A DNA stretch of 64,000 nt from Bdellovibrionota bacterium. GTDB taxonomy: Bacteria; Bdellovibrionota_C; UBA2361; JAFLCA01. Each line of letters begins with the position of its first letter. Position 1 is the stretch's first letter. Below the pieces are notes generated by a model, which worked only from the letters and a program-made list of their open reading frames with translations, was not told the origin of the DNA and did no database searches. Positions 36,593-44,686 of this stretch are shown here, piece after piece. The stretch spans positions 1,429,556 through 1,493,555 of the forward strand of contig CP129486.1 of assembly GCA_030584005.1 (NCBI GenBank), written 5' to 3'. Made by a program: the position numbers and the translations under genes.

Positions 36593-38047
36593 TTACGCTG
36601 CGCCAGCCCCTACTAGTTCACGGATCTCGAGTATACTGGTCGCTCCGGGCAGCCCCACCGAAAGGCCGCCGGTGACCACCGCACGAGACCCATTAGGGAG
36701 ATTCTCTCGATGCTGCACAGTGCGCAAGGCGGTTTCGACCTCATCCATGTGGGTGCTGGTTGAGGAACAATAAATGGGCATTACTCCCCAATAAAGGCAC
36801 ATTCGCCGGATGGTTAACTCGTCAACCGATGCGGCGTAGAGAGGCTGCTGCGGGCGGTACTTGGCAACGAGCCGTGCTGAATTACCGGTGAGTGTACAGG
36901 CAATGATCGCAGAGGCGCTCACCTTCACCGCGGCGGCACAGGCAGCATAGGCTACTGCGTCAGGTACTGTGGCCCGATCGGCATTTCTTAGGCGCAGCTT
37001 GAATTCATCAAACTCGAAGCTCTTTTCAGTTTCTCTGGCGATCTTGTTTAAATACTCGACGCAGGCCACCGGATGTTCACCCAATGTGGTCTCCTCGGAT
37101 AACATCAGCGCGTCGGCTCCGTTCATCACTGCCGTTGCCACATCAGATACCTCTGCCCGGGTCGGACGCACCGCGGTTACCATCGACTGCAACATCTGAG
37201 TTGCAACGATAGCGGGCAGCCCCCGGTAGTTGCACTGCTCGATAATAGATTTCTGGATTAAAGGTATCTGCTCCAAGGGAAATTCAACCCCTAGATCGCC
37301 ACGTGCTACCATTACTGCATCCGAGGCGTCGAGAATCTCCCGCAGATTCTCCACCGCGGCTTTCCGCTCGATCTTGGAGATAATACATTGGTGGCCTTTG
37401 CGTGCCTCGATCACCCGACGCAGACGCATCAGGTCCTCCGCGTTCTGCACGAAAGATACCGCCACATAATCGACCCCATTGGCGATGCCCCAGTCGAGAT
37501 CCTTCATGTCCTTCTCAGTTGTCGCCGGTAAATCGACGAGACTCTCGGGGAAGGCAATACCGACTCGGGATCGGAGCCGCCCCCCTTTGACCACCCGACA
37601 CTGCACCTCTTGGCGAGTGGCCGATTCAGTGCGCAGGACAATAATCCCATCGGCGAGCAACACGTGCTGGCCCTTCGATAGAATTCTGCAGGGGTCTACT
37701 CCTTCCACGAAGACGGTCGAGGCGTTCGATAGGCTGCCGTCCGATGGCTTCAGGGTAATCATGGCCCCATCAGCGATCTGGGCAAACTCTCCCTCCACTT
37801 TGGAGATTCGAATCTTAGGACCGGAAAGATCCTGCAGGATTGCGACCGGAATCCCCATCTCCTTTGACGCCTCACGCACGACCTTTAGGTTCTCGCCGTG
37901 CTCCTCATAGGATCCATGTGAGAAGTTAAAACGGAAAACGTTCACCCCGGCTCGAATGAGCTCCCGCACACGCTCGGGCGACCGAGAGGCTGGACCCATT
38001 GTGGCGATTATCTTGGTACGACGCGGAAGAGGCTTTTGTGTTTGCAT
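36593..38047 (-). CDS. pyk: Pyruvate kinase
   Basis: Pyruvate kinase (484 aa) makes ATP and pyruvate from phosphoenolpyruvate. Substrate and metal motifs are present: RTKIIATMGPASRS, FRFNFSHGS, ISKIERKAAVEN with the catalytic Lys, MVARGDLGVEFP and ATQMLQSM. The ATP/K-site loop reads LSEETTLGEHP. The C-terminal allosteric domain is complete. It starts at ATG 38047 and stands alone between the HTH gene and the deaminase gene, all on the minus strand. Confidence 0.97.
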   Translation of the reverse strand: MQTQKPLPRRTKIIATMGPASRSPERVRELIRAGVNVFRFNFSHGSYEEHGENLKVVREASKEMGIPVAILQDLSGPKIRISKVEGEFAQIADGAMITLKPSDGSLSNASTVFVEGVDPCRILSKGQHVLLADGIIVLRTESATRQEVQCRVVKGGRLRSRVGIAFPESLVDLPATTEKDMKDLDWGIANGVDYVAVSFVQNAEDLMRLRRVIEARKGHQCIISKIERKAAVENLREILDASDAVMVARGDLGVEFPLEQIPLIQKSIIEQCNYRGLPAIVATQMLQSMVTAVRPTRAEVSDVATAVMNGADALMLSEETTLGEHPVACVEYLNKIARETEKSFEFDEFKLRLRNADRATVPDAVAYAACAAAVKVSASAIIACTLTGNSARLVAKYRPQQPLYAASVDELTIRRMCLYWGVMPIYCSSTSTHMDEVETALRTVQHRENLPNGSRAVVTGGLSVGLPGATSILEIRELVGAGAA

Positions 38048-38109
38048 ATAATAGCCGTAACGCCAGGCAGTACTTCATGGGCTCCCCGACACTGAGCAGC
38101 GGAATCCTA

Positions 38110-39258
38110 TCACGATTGGTTGATTCGCGGGAGGAAGCTGTTTTCATCCGCTGTCTTGAGTGCCCGGAGGATCTGCTCGGGGGAGGCGGCGCCGCTCTCG
38201 AGCAGCAGCAACAGCTCCTGTGCGAGGCTTGTCACCTGGAGGGACGGGGCGTCGGTAGAAAAGGTGTAACTAATTCCGAACTCGTCCAGGGTGGAGATCA
38301 CTCTGCCGTATTCCGCGATATCCTTGACTGCACGGGTCAACAGATTGGATTTCACGCAGAGTTCACACACAAGGTCACGTTCCGCGAGCAGCTTTAACCC
38401 GCGATCATCACGGGACTCCCACCATGCCCGCACCGCGCTTATGGGGTGGGCGACCCTCTGCGGATTCAGTGTTTCAACTGTTTTGATGAACGTATCGACA
38501 TTTACATGCGGTGTTTCGCCCACATGGATGGTGCGTCCAAGCTTTGTGCCGGCGGTGCGGAACACCTCGGCCATTTCTTTGAGCTGCTGCGGCTCAGAGA
38601 GCGGATTCTTGGACTCATGTCCGGCCAGATCAAGGCCAATGATTTTGTCTGTCATTTCCTGCCATTCGGCAACTTTCCGCGCGAGCACCATGTTCGCTTC
38701 GAAGGTCATATCGCGACCAAAGATGAAAATGAGCCCGACCTGAATCTTGCCACGAAACGCAAGTTCCACCTCTTCCACTGCCGAGCAGGCTGACTTAATC
38801 ACGCGGTCGGCGTCATACAGGCCCGCGTGAGAACCTTTGAGAAACACCGCTCCCGTTCGCTTGAGCGGGTTGAAGCGCAACTCAAGCCTGCCGATGCGAA
38901 AGAGTGACTCCGGAGATCCGCCCTCGCCGCTGGGGCCCAGATGTAACATACCGCCGGTGCGGTAAGCCCGATGGATAGCGATCAAGATGCTTTCTCGCAC
39001 CGCAGCCGGTCCGGACTGAATGAGCTCTATCTTGTCGTACACTTCGAGGTACGTATCGAGATCGCGCACTCTGTCGTCTTGGATCTTGAGGATATCAATG
39101 AACTCCTCATAGCCTGAGCCGATGCCTCGTATGCCCTTTTCGACAGCGATCTCCCATAGTCGGTACAGGGGGACGGAGCCGCCGAGGTGCGTATGAAGTT
39201 CGGTCACGCTTGCCGGCCACTTCATGGACCGCCAATCGGTGTTTGATTTTTTCTGCAT
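38110..39258 (-). CDS. Adenosine deaminase-family amidohydrolase
   Basis: A 382-aa member of the adenosine/AMP deaminase superfamily. Ligands and catalytic residues are seen in ELHTHLGGS (H22, H24), GLDLAGHE, TIHVGETP (His, catalytic Glu), RVAHPI and STDAPSL (Asp). The usual RIGHG and PTSN stretches read RVAHPIS and VKSNLL, so the substrate may differ from adenosine. AGGAAGG lies 6 nt before ATG 39258. It could serve purine salvage or a modified nucleoside. Confidence 0.85.
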   Translation of the reverse strand: MQKKSNTDWRSMKWPASVTELHTHLGGSVPLYRLWEIAVEKGIRGIGSGYEEFIDILKIQDDRVRDLDTYLEVYDKIELIQSGPAAVRESILIAIHRAYRTGGMLHLGPSGEGGSPESLFRIGRLELRFNPLKRTGAVFLKGSHAGLYDADRVIKSACSAVEEVELAFRGKIQVGLIFIFGRDMTFEANMVLARKVAEWQEMTDKIIGLDLAGHESKNPLSEPQQLKEMAEVFRTAGTKLGRTIHVGETPHVNVDTFIKTVETLNPQRVAHPISAVRAWWESRDDRGLKLLAERDLVCELCVKSNLLTRAVKDIAEYGRVISTLDEFGISYTFSTDAPSLQVTSLAQELLLLLESGAASPEQILRALKTADENSFLPRINQS

Positions 39259-39618
39259 GAGTCACCTTCCTTGAAGGCATTTGGGGTGAAACCAAGTGGC
39301 GGCCGACGTCACCATTTTTGGCTGAAATCTTAGGCGCTTACCTGAAGCCGCGCATCCCAAGGGGGGCGCCTTGGTGGGGCTGAGAGTACTTGCTCGCCGC
39401 AATGAATGCAAAGGGGGTCTGTGTTCTTTGGCTGGTCGGGTTGGCTGAAACTGGCAATCATGTAAGGACATCATACAATTAGCGCCAATACCATCGCGCG
39501 GATAGCTACGGGTGTATTCCGGTTGCATTGGCCTGTACAGCATGGCCAAGAGAGCCGCGCATCGGCGAGGTAACTTCAATAGGGGAGTGGTGGCAAGCCA
39601 TCGAGATAGGCCACGTAT
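39259..39618. other. Gene-free interval
   Basis: 360 bases between divergent genes. A frame on the minus strand (39262-39639) has no protein character. A 6-bp hairpin CCAAGG/CCTTGG lies at 39357-39374. Nothing else stands out; it should hold the promoters of both neighbours. Confidence 0.5.
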
Positions 39619-40080
39619 ATGAACCAGGTCAAAAAGCAAAAGTATTTAACCAAGACGGTGAAGTTTGGGGGTAAGACGCTTACTCTTTTCAGCATTGATG
39701 GCGCAGTGTGGTCATCACGCAAGGATGAGCTAACCACGATTCAAGAACGCCATGAAGCGGAGCGCCAAAAGTTGGCGCAGCTCAAGCCCGAGGAAAACAG
39801 CGCGGAAGAGGAGACTAAGTCCAACGAGGAAGAGGGCGCAGGGAGCAACGAGGCAGAGAGCGACGATGGGGTAGTGATCATGTCGGCTGTCTCTGATGAT
39901 GAGGACGATAGAGACGAGAAGCCCAAAGCCAAGAAGGGGAAAACCGCACCAAGCAAGATCAAGCCTGCTAAGCCTTCCATGACTACAGGATCCAAGAAGC
40001 AAGAAGGGGGGGCCAAAGCACCCAAGAAATCAAAGCCGGTCAGCAAGGTGTCCACCAAAAAGAAAAAGCGCGCGGCCTAG
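39619..40080 (+). CDS. Highly charged hypothetical protein
   Basis: 153 aa. Residues 1-45 look folded (KTVKFGGKTLTLFSIDGAVW). Residues 50-105 are very acidic (Glu/Asp/Ser), and 105-153 are very basic and low-complexity (Lys/Pro/Ala). This polyampholyte layout resembles histone-like or nucleolar tails and the L17 tail of this genome. No family recognised. It may bind nucleic acid through the tail. Confidence 0.7.
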   Translation: MNQVKKQKYLTKTVKFGGKTLTLFSIDGAVWSSRKDELTTIQERHEAERQKLAQLKPEENSAEEETKSNEEEGAGSNEAESDDGVVIMSAVSDDEDDRDEKPKAKKGKTAPSKIKPAKPSMTTGSKKQEGGAKAPKKSKPVSKVSTKKKKRAA

Positions 40081-40102
40081 AGGCTGTGTTCTCAAAGGGC
40101 TT

Positions 40103-40138
40103 CTAGCGATACGCTGAATAAATCCCGTGTATCCCTAG
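40103..40138. repeat. Dispersed palindrome type 2, copy B, with type 1 remnant
   Basis: CTAGCGATAC (40103-40112) and GTATCCCTAG (40129-40138) form near-perfect arms around GCTGAATAAATCCCGT. A degenerate type 1 stretch (GAGTGGTT, then TTGAAGTCATTTCGAA to about 40175) follows at once. It lies between convergent genes. Confidence 0.8.
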
Positions 40139-40251
40139 AGTGGTTCCACAAAGGTAGTTTTGAAGTCATTTCGAACCCGAAAGTTCCCTGAACCGTTTCG
40201 CGATATGGGAGCAGGTGCATTGATTGGCACACAGGTGCCGCTCGCGGCGCG

Positions 40252-42195
40252 TTACTTCTTTGGTTTCTGATCGGGCTCTGCGGAGGCGGGAGGAGACTTG
40301 AGTGCCGCCTCGACACTGCTCATAAAGTGAAAGCTGAATGTATTATCTGAAGTGGCTGTCACCTGAGCAGCGCCCTCGACTGTGCTGGTGAGGGCTGTGA
40401 GGAGTTTGGCGTCGGATACCTCGACATATGCCTTTGCCATATTCGGCGACACCGGGAAGCTAATCCGTACGAAGCCGGCACCAACTGCCCTTATTTTTTG
40501 CCCCTTATACTCAATGGTTACTTTTGCTGGGCCGTTTGCGACGAAACTTCCGCTCTCATCCCGTGCAAAGCTCAGATCGTAGAGCTGCACCCGAGATGCC
40601 CAGGGTGGGCGTTGTTCGTTGCGTACGATCTGTTCGGGGGTCAATTCGGGAGGGGCGTCTGAGCTGAGCTGGATGGCGCCGGTATAGATAACCCCGGTAT
40701 TTCCAAAGAATGTAGCCTTCGTGGTTAGAGCGCCAATCTTACTCTCCCCCTGAAACTCCAGTGGGGCCACCGAGGGACCGTTCCGCAGGGCCACGGGTGG
40801 AACGTATAACTCTTCGAGCTCCTCCGGCGTGGCCAGCTCCACCTGCGGGGCCAGTGGTTGGATGGCGGCACCGAAGTAATACCAGTTGGCGATGCCCAGG
40901 AGGACGCCTGCTACGAGCACGGTGACGATGACATCAAGGGGCAGGGTCCGTCTCGTCTTTGGAAGCATCGGCTGACGTTTTCGCTGAGGCTGTTCCGGTG
41001 CGGCGGTGGCTTCCTTCGGTGGCTGAGCTGCAGCGGCTTGCGCCGATGCCAAGGCGGCGACGGGAGCGGCAGGTTCAGTGCCCTCTTTCAGTTGATTGTT
41101 GAGCGGACGGGCGAGGAGAGGCTGTACTTCCTGTTCGGCTGAAGGAGGAGGGATGATAGGTTGGGCGGAGGCACTGGACTCCATCTGGAGCGCCTGATCC
41201 TGTTCACGGAAGGCTGCTTCGTCTGCGTCAAGCGGGGATGGCGGTTCCGACTCTGTGCGTTTTAGCTCTTCCAGTGCGCCGAAGAGATCCAGCCCATCGC
41301 TCTTAATCTCATCAGCCGTCGGTACACTGGGGGGTGGTTCTTCAGGCAGCGGGGCGGCGAGCGAGGCTGCCATGTCCTCAAACTCCAGCCCGCTAACCAT
41401 CGCCACCGGTTTTGTCTCGGCCGGCGGGGCTTCGTCTTCACTCTCCTCGGCCGTTTCGTCCCCTGTACTAAACTGGAGGAGGGGTGGGTTATCGGCGGGA
41501 GGGGTCGGCGCGGGTTCCGGCGCTGGTGCGTCTGCTGTTGAGGGCTGAGATTCGGCATCGATGTGCATACTCAGTTCCGTTTCTGGTGGATTGGCCGCAG
41601 TGATCGCCCCATGTTCCTGCCCGGCCGCTTCGGGAGTGACTGTCACGACAGGTATTGCAGCGTCGCCCTCAACGTCGAGCGCGGAGTCAGATGCAGTCTG
41701 CTCCACGGCTGCTGTGGCGTTCGAGTGGTCATCCAGGATCATCTCCTGTTGGGTGCTTTGGTCAGCTTCCTTGAGTACTTCCTCCAGGGATCCCGTGATA
41801 TCGGTCTCCGGCAACTCATATACAGGAGCACTTTCCCGTTGTGGTGATCTGACCGTTCCCGAGAGTCCGAGATCTTCGAGCGAAAGCTCAAATACTGCAG
41901 AGTCGTCAGTCGCCGCATCTGCCGACAGATGTTCCGGGACTGCTGTGGCACGCTGCTGCACGATCATGACCTTTGCTCCTGCCCGTGCCAGAACTTTGCG
42001 AAATGGTTCAAGCGATTCCTCGTCATCAGACTGCTTTATGATGGCAGGGAGCGCTTGGAGGATCTGTTGCACCTCCGGGATGCTGAGCTCGAGGTCAGCG
42101 ATGAACACACCCTTGATCCGTGACAAGGTTGCGGGATCTTCGTCCCGTGGTCCTTCGTAAACTAGCGCAAATGCAGAGCTCTCTTGCTCGCCCAT
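40252..42195 (-). CDS. Large bitopic membrane protein, acidic
   Basis: 647 aa. An N-terminal globular domain (about 8-80, ELSIPEVQQILQALPAIIKQ) is followed by a very acidic, Pro/Glu/Ala-rich disordered stretch (about 90-420). A single transmembrane helix (VIVTVLVAGVLLGIANWYYF, about 435-455) leads to a periplasmic C-terminal domain of ~190 residues with beta character. The layout suggests a cytoplasmic sensor or scaffold joined to an envelope domain. Family not recognised. Confidence 0.75.
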   Translation of the reverse strand: MGEQESSAFALVYEGPRDEDPATLSRIKGVFIADLELSIPEVQQILQALPAIIKQSDDEESLEPFRKVLARAGAKVMIVQQRATAVPEHLSADAATDDSAVFELSLEDLGLSGTVRSPQRESAPVYELPETDITGSLEEVLKEADQSTQQEMILDDHSNATAAVEQTASDSALDVEGDAAIPVVTVTPEAAGQEHGAITAANPPETELSMHIDAESQPSTADAPAPEPAPTPPADNPPLLQFSTGDETAEESEDEAPPAETKPVAMVSGLEFEDMAASLAAPLPEEPPPSVPTADEIKSDGLDLFGALEELKRTESEPPSPLDADEAAFREQDQALQMESSASAQPIIPPPSAEQEVQPLLARPLNNQLKEGTEPAAPVAALASAQAAAAQPPKEATAAPEQPQRKRQPMLPKTRRTLPLDVIVTVLVAGVLLGIANWYYFGAAIQPLAPQVELATPEELEELYVPPVALRNGPSVAPLEFQGESKIGALTTKATFFGNTGVIYTGAIQLSSDAPPELTPEQIVRNEQRPPWASRVQLYDLSFARDESGSFVANGPAKVTIEYKGQKIRAVGAGFVRISFPVSPNMAKAYVEVSDAKLLTALTSTVEGAAQVTATSDNTFSFHFMSSVEAALKSPPASAEPDQKPKK

Positions 42196-42266
42196 GATCC
42201 GAGACCTTCACGTTTCGTCCCTCGTGGCACGAAACCCCCCTCGCGTGCTCCCGATAACTACATAGG

Positions 42267-42280
42267 AGCATTCGAATGCT
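42267..42280. promoter_or_regulatory. Perfect 14-bp palindrome upstream of dprA
   Basis: AGCATTCGAATGCT is fully self-complementary and lies 10 nt before the earliest dprA start, in the gap between divergent genes. It may be an operator for either one. A 7-bp hairpin GTTTCGT/ACGAAAC lies near 42210-42233. Confidence 0.4.
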
Positions 42281-42289
42281 GAATATTTT

Positions 42290-43396
42290 GTGTGTCGTAT
42301 GCCTTCAGAGAAAACACTACGAGCAGCCCAGAATTTCCTCATAGCTCATATCGTCACTATTCGTAGACGACTTGACCTTGCAACCTATCGAAATCACGTG
42401 ATTTCTGAGGGAGATGAGGTGGCGGCCTGGGAACGGCACCACAGAGATAAGGAGTACCGGGCGCTGAGTGAGGGTCTGGACTGGGCGGCTGAGGAGGAGG
42501 AGGCGCGTCGCTGCACAGAGCGCTGCCGTGATCTGGGAATTGAAGTGCTGCTGTTGAGCGACCCGCGTTATCCGGAGATGCTGAAGAGCATCTATGATCC
42601 TCCGCCCATGTTGTTTGTTCGAGGAGCTGCGGTTGCCACTCTGTTTTCACGGCCGATGGTCGCGATTGTCGGTTCTCGGCGCGGGGATCCGCGGAGCTGT
42701 GATTTCGCAGGTCGGCTGGCCCGGGAACTGGTCGAGAACGGGAACGTTGTGGTGAGCGGGTTGGCGTTGGGCATCGACGGTGCTGCACATTCGGGTGCGC
42801 TGGATGGAGGAGTTGAAGGGACTGTTGCGGTATTTGGGAGTGGAGTTGATGCTGTATATCCGCGTGTGCATGAGGCGTTGGCACGGCGGATCCTCGATCG
42901 GCGCGGGGCGTTGCTTTCCGCATATGTTCCGGGAACGCCTGCATTCCCGGCCCATTTTCTGGAACGGAATCGCATCGTCACGGGGTTGAGTAGTGCCACC
43001 GTGATTGTGCAAGCGATGGCTAGAAGTGGGGCGCTCAATAGCGCACGCTATGCGCTTGAGCAGGGGCGTGAAGTGCTTGCAGTGCCGGGACCGGTTCGTG
43101 ACTCACGATATGAGGGGAGCAACCGATTGCTCAAGGAGGGCGCGGCGGTCGTGACTGACCCGTCCGATCTCTGGGAGTACATTCCTGGCTTGGCACGCAT
43201 GACAAAGTCGCAGGCCGAGCCTCAGCACCATACGGCGCATCCCTGCGTAGAGTACCTGCGCGCAAATGGAGCGGTTCCCTATGACCAGCTCCTGAGGAGA
43301 TTTCCTGAGGACCTGGAGCTTGCTGGCGCTGTTTTGGAGTTAGAGCTTCTGGGCATCGTCAGGCGTGAGCCTGGCAACATTGTGCGCCTTGCTTGA
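42290..43396 (+). CDS. dprA: DNA processing protein DprA/Smf
   Basis: DprA (368 aa from GTG 42290, or ATG 42299) loads RecA on incoming single-stranded DNA in natural transformation. The Rossmann-like core has VAIVGSRRGDPRSC, VVSGLALGIDGAAHSGAL, FGSGVDAVYP and ERNRIVTGLS. A SAM-like N-terminus is replaced by a charged segment. A C-terminal winged-helix stretch (about 305-368) is present. Neither start has a clear ribosome-binding site. Confidence 0.93.
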   Translation: MCRMPSEKTLRAAQNFLIAHIVTIRRRLDLATYRNHVISEGDEVAAWERHHRDKEYRALSEGLDWAAEEEEARRCTERCRDLGIEVLLLSDPRYPEMLKSIYDPPPMLFVRGAAVATLFSRPMVAIVGSRRGDPRSCDFAGRLARELVENGNVVVSGLALGIDGAAHSGALDGGVEGTVAVFGSGVDAVYPRVHEALARRILDRRGALLSAYVPGTPAFPAHFLERNRIVTGLSSATVIVQAMARSGALNSARYALEQGREVLAVPGPVRDSRYEGSNRLLKEGAAVVTDPSDLWEYIPGLARMTKSQAEPQHHTAHPCVEYLRANGAVPYDQLLRRFPEDLELAGAVLELELLGIVRREPGNIVRLA

Positions 43397-43397
43397 G

Positions 43398-43751
43398 CTA
43401 GCTGCCAAGGTTCCCGCGGAAGGCAAAGTAAACGGCGCCTACTAGACAGCAGGCTGCCCATAAGAAGTCCAGCTTGATGCTCTCTTTCATGTACAGGACG
43501 GCGAAGGGGACGAACACGGCGAGGGTGATGACCTCTTGGAGCACCTTAAGTTGTGCCAGTGACATGGTGGTGTAGCCGATGCGATTGGCCGGCACCTGCA
43601 GCAGGTACTCAAAAAGCGCGATGCCCCAACTGATCAGAGCTGCGATGTACCAGGGGGCGGTGGAGAGATTTTTCAGATGTGCGTACCAGGCCACGGTCAT
43701 GAAGACATTGGAGCAGAGGAGGAGCAAAACGGTCGTTGTAGTCGCTGACAT
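43398..43751 (-). CDS. DUF486 family small membrane protein
   Basis: From ATG 43751 (AAGG 5 nt upstream) the product is 117 aa with four hydrophobic helices. The family pattern is SNVFMTVAWYAHLK, FEYLLQVPANRIGY and MKESIKLDFLWA. DUF486 proteins resemble half-size drug/metabolite transporters; substrate unknown. The longer frame reaching into the tRNA is rejected. It converges tail to tail with dprA, with a single base between stops. Confidence 0.9.
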   Translation of the reverse strand: MSATTTTVLLLLCSNVFMTVAWYAHLKNLSTAPWYIAALISWGIALFEYLLQVPANRIGYTTMSLAQLKVLQEVITLAVFVPFAVLYMKESIKLDFLWAACCLVGAVYFAFRGNLGS

Positions 43752-43867
43752 AGGAGCCTTTGCAAGGTAAATTCCTGGGGGGATAATGCAGTTTTCGAGG
43801 CCCAAGCGACCAGCCCCTTTGAAATTTGCTTTTCTCCTCTTTTCCGTAAATAATTCGGAGCATTGTG

Positions 43868-43940
43868 GTGGCTGTAGCTCAGCCGGTAGAGCACTGGATT
43901 GTGGCTCCAGTGGTCGTGGGTTCAAATCCCATCAGCCACC
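43868..43940 (+). tRNA. tRNA-His (GTG anticodon)
   Basis: A complete 73-nt cloverleaf. The acceptor stem is GTGGCTG/CAGCCAC, the D arm GCTC/GAGC, the anticodon stem CTGGA/TCCAG with loop TTGTGGC, and the T arm GTGGG/CCCAT. G at 43867 supplies the histidine-specific G-1 opposite C73, and CCA is encoded at 43941-43943. It marks the left edge of the accessory region, a classic integration target. Confidence 0.96.
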
Positions 43941-43941
43941 C

Positions 43942-44023
43942 CACCAGCCTTCGCGCCTTTGGCGGCTACGGCTGGTAAGCCCGCCTTGCATGAATCGAAA
44001 ATGTTTCATCGCGAAGGCTGGTG
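43942..44023. repeat. 14-bp inverted repeat overlapping the tRNA CCA end
   Basis: CACCAGCCTTCGCG (43942-43955) and CGCGAAGGCTGGTG (44010-44023) are perfect arms 54 nt apart. The left arm begins within the encoded CCA of tRNA-His. It could affect 3' processing of the tRNA or be part of a small repeat element. Confidence 0.75.
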
Positions 44024-44063
44024 TCCGCCGGAGCCTCGCCCTTCAGGGCGAGCGTAGGCGGAC
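44023..44063. repeat. Nested hairpin next to the GIY-YIG gene
   Basis: GTCCGCC (44023-44029)/GGCGGAC (44057-44063) encloses CTCGCCC (44035-44041)/GGGCGAG (44046-44052) around TTCA. It abuts the end of the GIY-YIG gene and shares its first base with the previous inverted repeat, so together they form a compact structured element. Confidence 0.7.
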
Positions 44064-44064
44064 T

Positions 44065-44310
44065 TCAACCACGAAAATGTCGCCGTGAAAACTCCCTTCC
44101 TGATCCGGACTTCAAATATTTCTCAAATCGCCTCGCGTCCTCTTCATCAACAAAACCTACAAACACTATAAGCCTCCACGGGCGAAACTTTGCCGTATGG
44201 GTCGAGATACCTTCATTGTGCTGCTTCAGTCTCTCCTTTAGGGAAGTTGTCAGCCCAACGTAGAATTGTTTCGGAAATGAGATGCTGTTCAGCAAATACA
44301 CGTAGTGCAT
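44065..44310 (-). CDS. Small GIY-YIG nuclease-superfamily protein
   Basis: 81 aa. It starts MHYVYLLNS and has FYVGLTTSLKERLKQHNEG, the GIY-YIG core in which YVY and YVG replace the two name motifs and the Arg is conserved. ARRFEKYLKSGSGREF contains the catalytic Glu. UvrC/homing-nuclease relatives of this size are widespread and often lie beside structured repeats, as here. Function unknown; possibly selfish or repair-linked. Confidence 0.88.
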   Translation of the reverse strand: MHYVYLLNSISFPKQFYVGLTTSLKERLKQHNEGISTHTAKFRPWRLIVFVGFVDEEDARRFEKYLKSGSGREFSRRHFRG

Positions 44311-44416
44311 ACATAATATACATCGTGCCTTTTTGCTGAAAGTTTCCTCACTTGGCTGTGAACCCCTAAATTAATACCAGTTTGAAGTGGAGGTTTCTCT
44401 GGTAAAAGGAGAAACC

Positions 44417-44686
44417 ATGAAGAAACGATACAGTGAAGAGCAGATAGTTCGGATTCTGTCTGAGGCGCAGAAGGGAGAAGTGGCTGTGGTATGTAGGCGG
44501 TACGGGATAAGCGACGCGACCTACTACAACTGGCGGAAGAGGTACGAAGGGATGACGGCGCTTGATCTTCGGAAGCTTAAAAGCCTCGAGGAAGAGAACC
44601 GCAAGCTCAAGAAGATAGTAGCTGATAAAGAGCTTGATATTGATGCGTTAAAGGCGCTCCTCGAAAAATGCAGCGACGCCCGATGA
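44417..44686 (+). CDS. IS3-family transposase OrfA
   Basis: From ATG 44417 (AAAGGAG site) OrfA is 89 aa: an HTH_21-type domain ([37 protein letters not shown]) and a leucine-zipper helix ([20 protein letters not shown]). It ends [10 protein letters not shown], unlike the SKKW-type end common in relatives. The run of A's at the orfA-orfB junction (44664-44668) is only five long and puts OrfB in the +1 frame. Confidence 0.9.
   Translation: MKKRYSEEQIVRILSEAQKGEVAVVCRRYGISDATYYNWRKRYEGMTALDLRKLKSLEEENRKLKKIVADKELDIDALKALLEKCSDAR

Noticed and set aside
39262..39639. 125-codon minus frame between the deaminase gene and the charged-protein gene
   Set aside because: Composition is not protein-like, and it overlaps the ribosome-binding regions of both real genes.
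42780..42989. Frames within dprA on both strands
   Set aside because: Shadows of dprA, whose conserved blocks cover the whole stretch.
43752..43925. N-terminal extension of the DUF486 gene across the tRNA
   Set aside because: The extension would be translated from the antisense of tRNA-His. The family start and a ribosome-binding site are at 43751.
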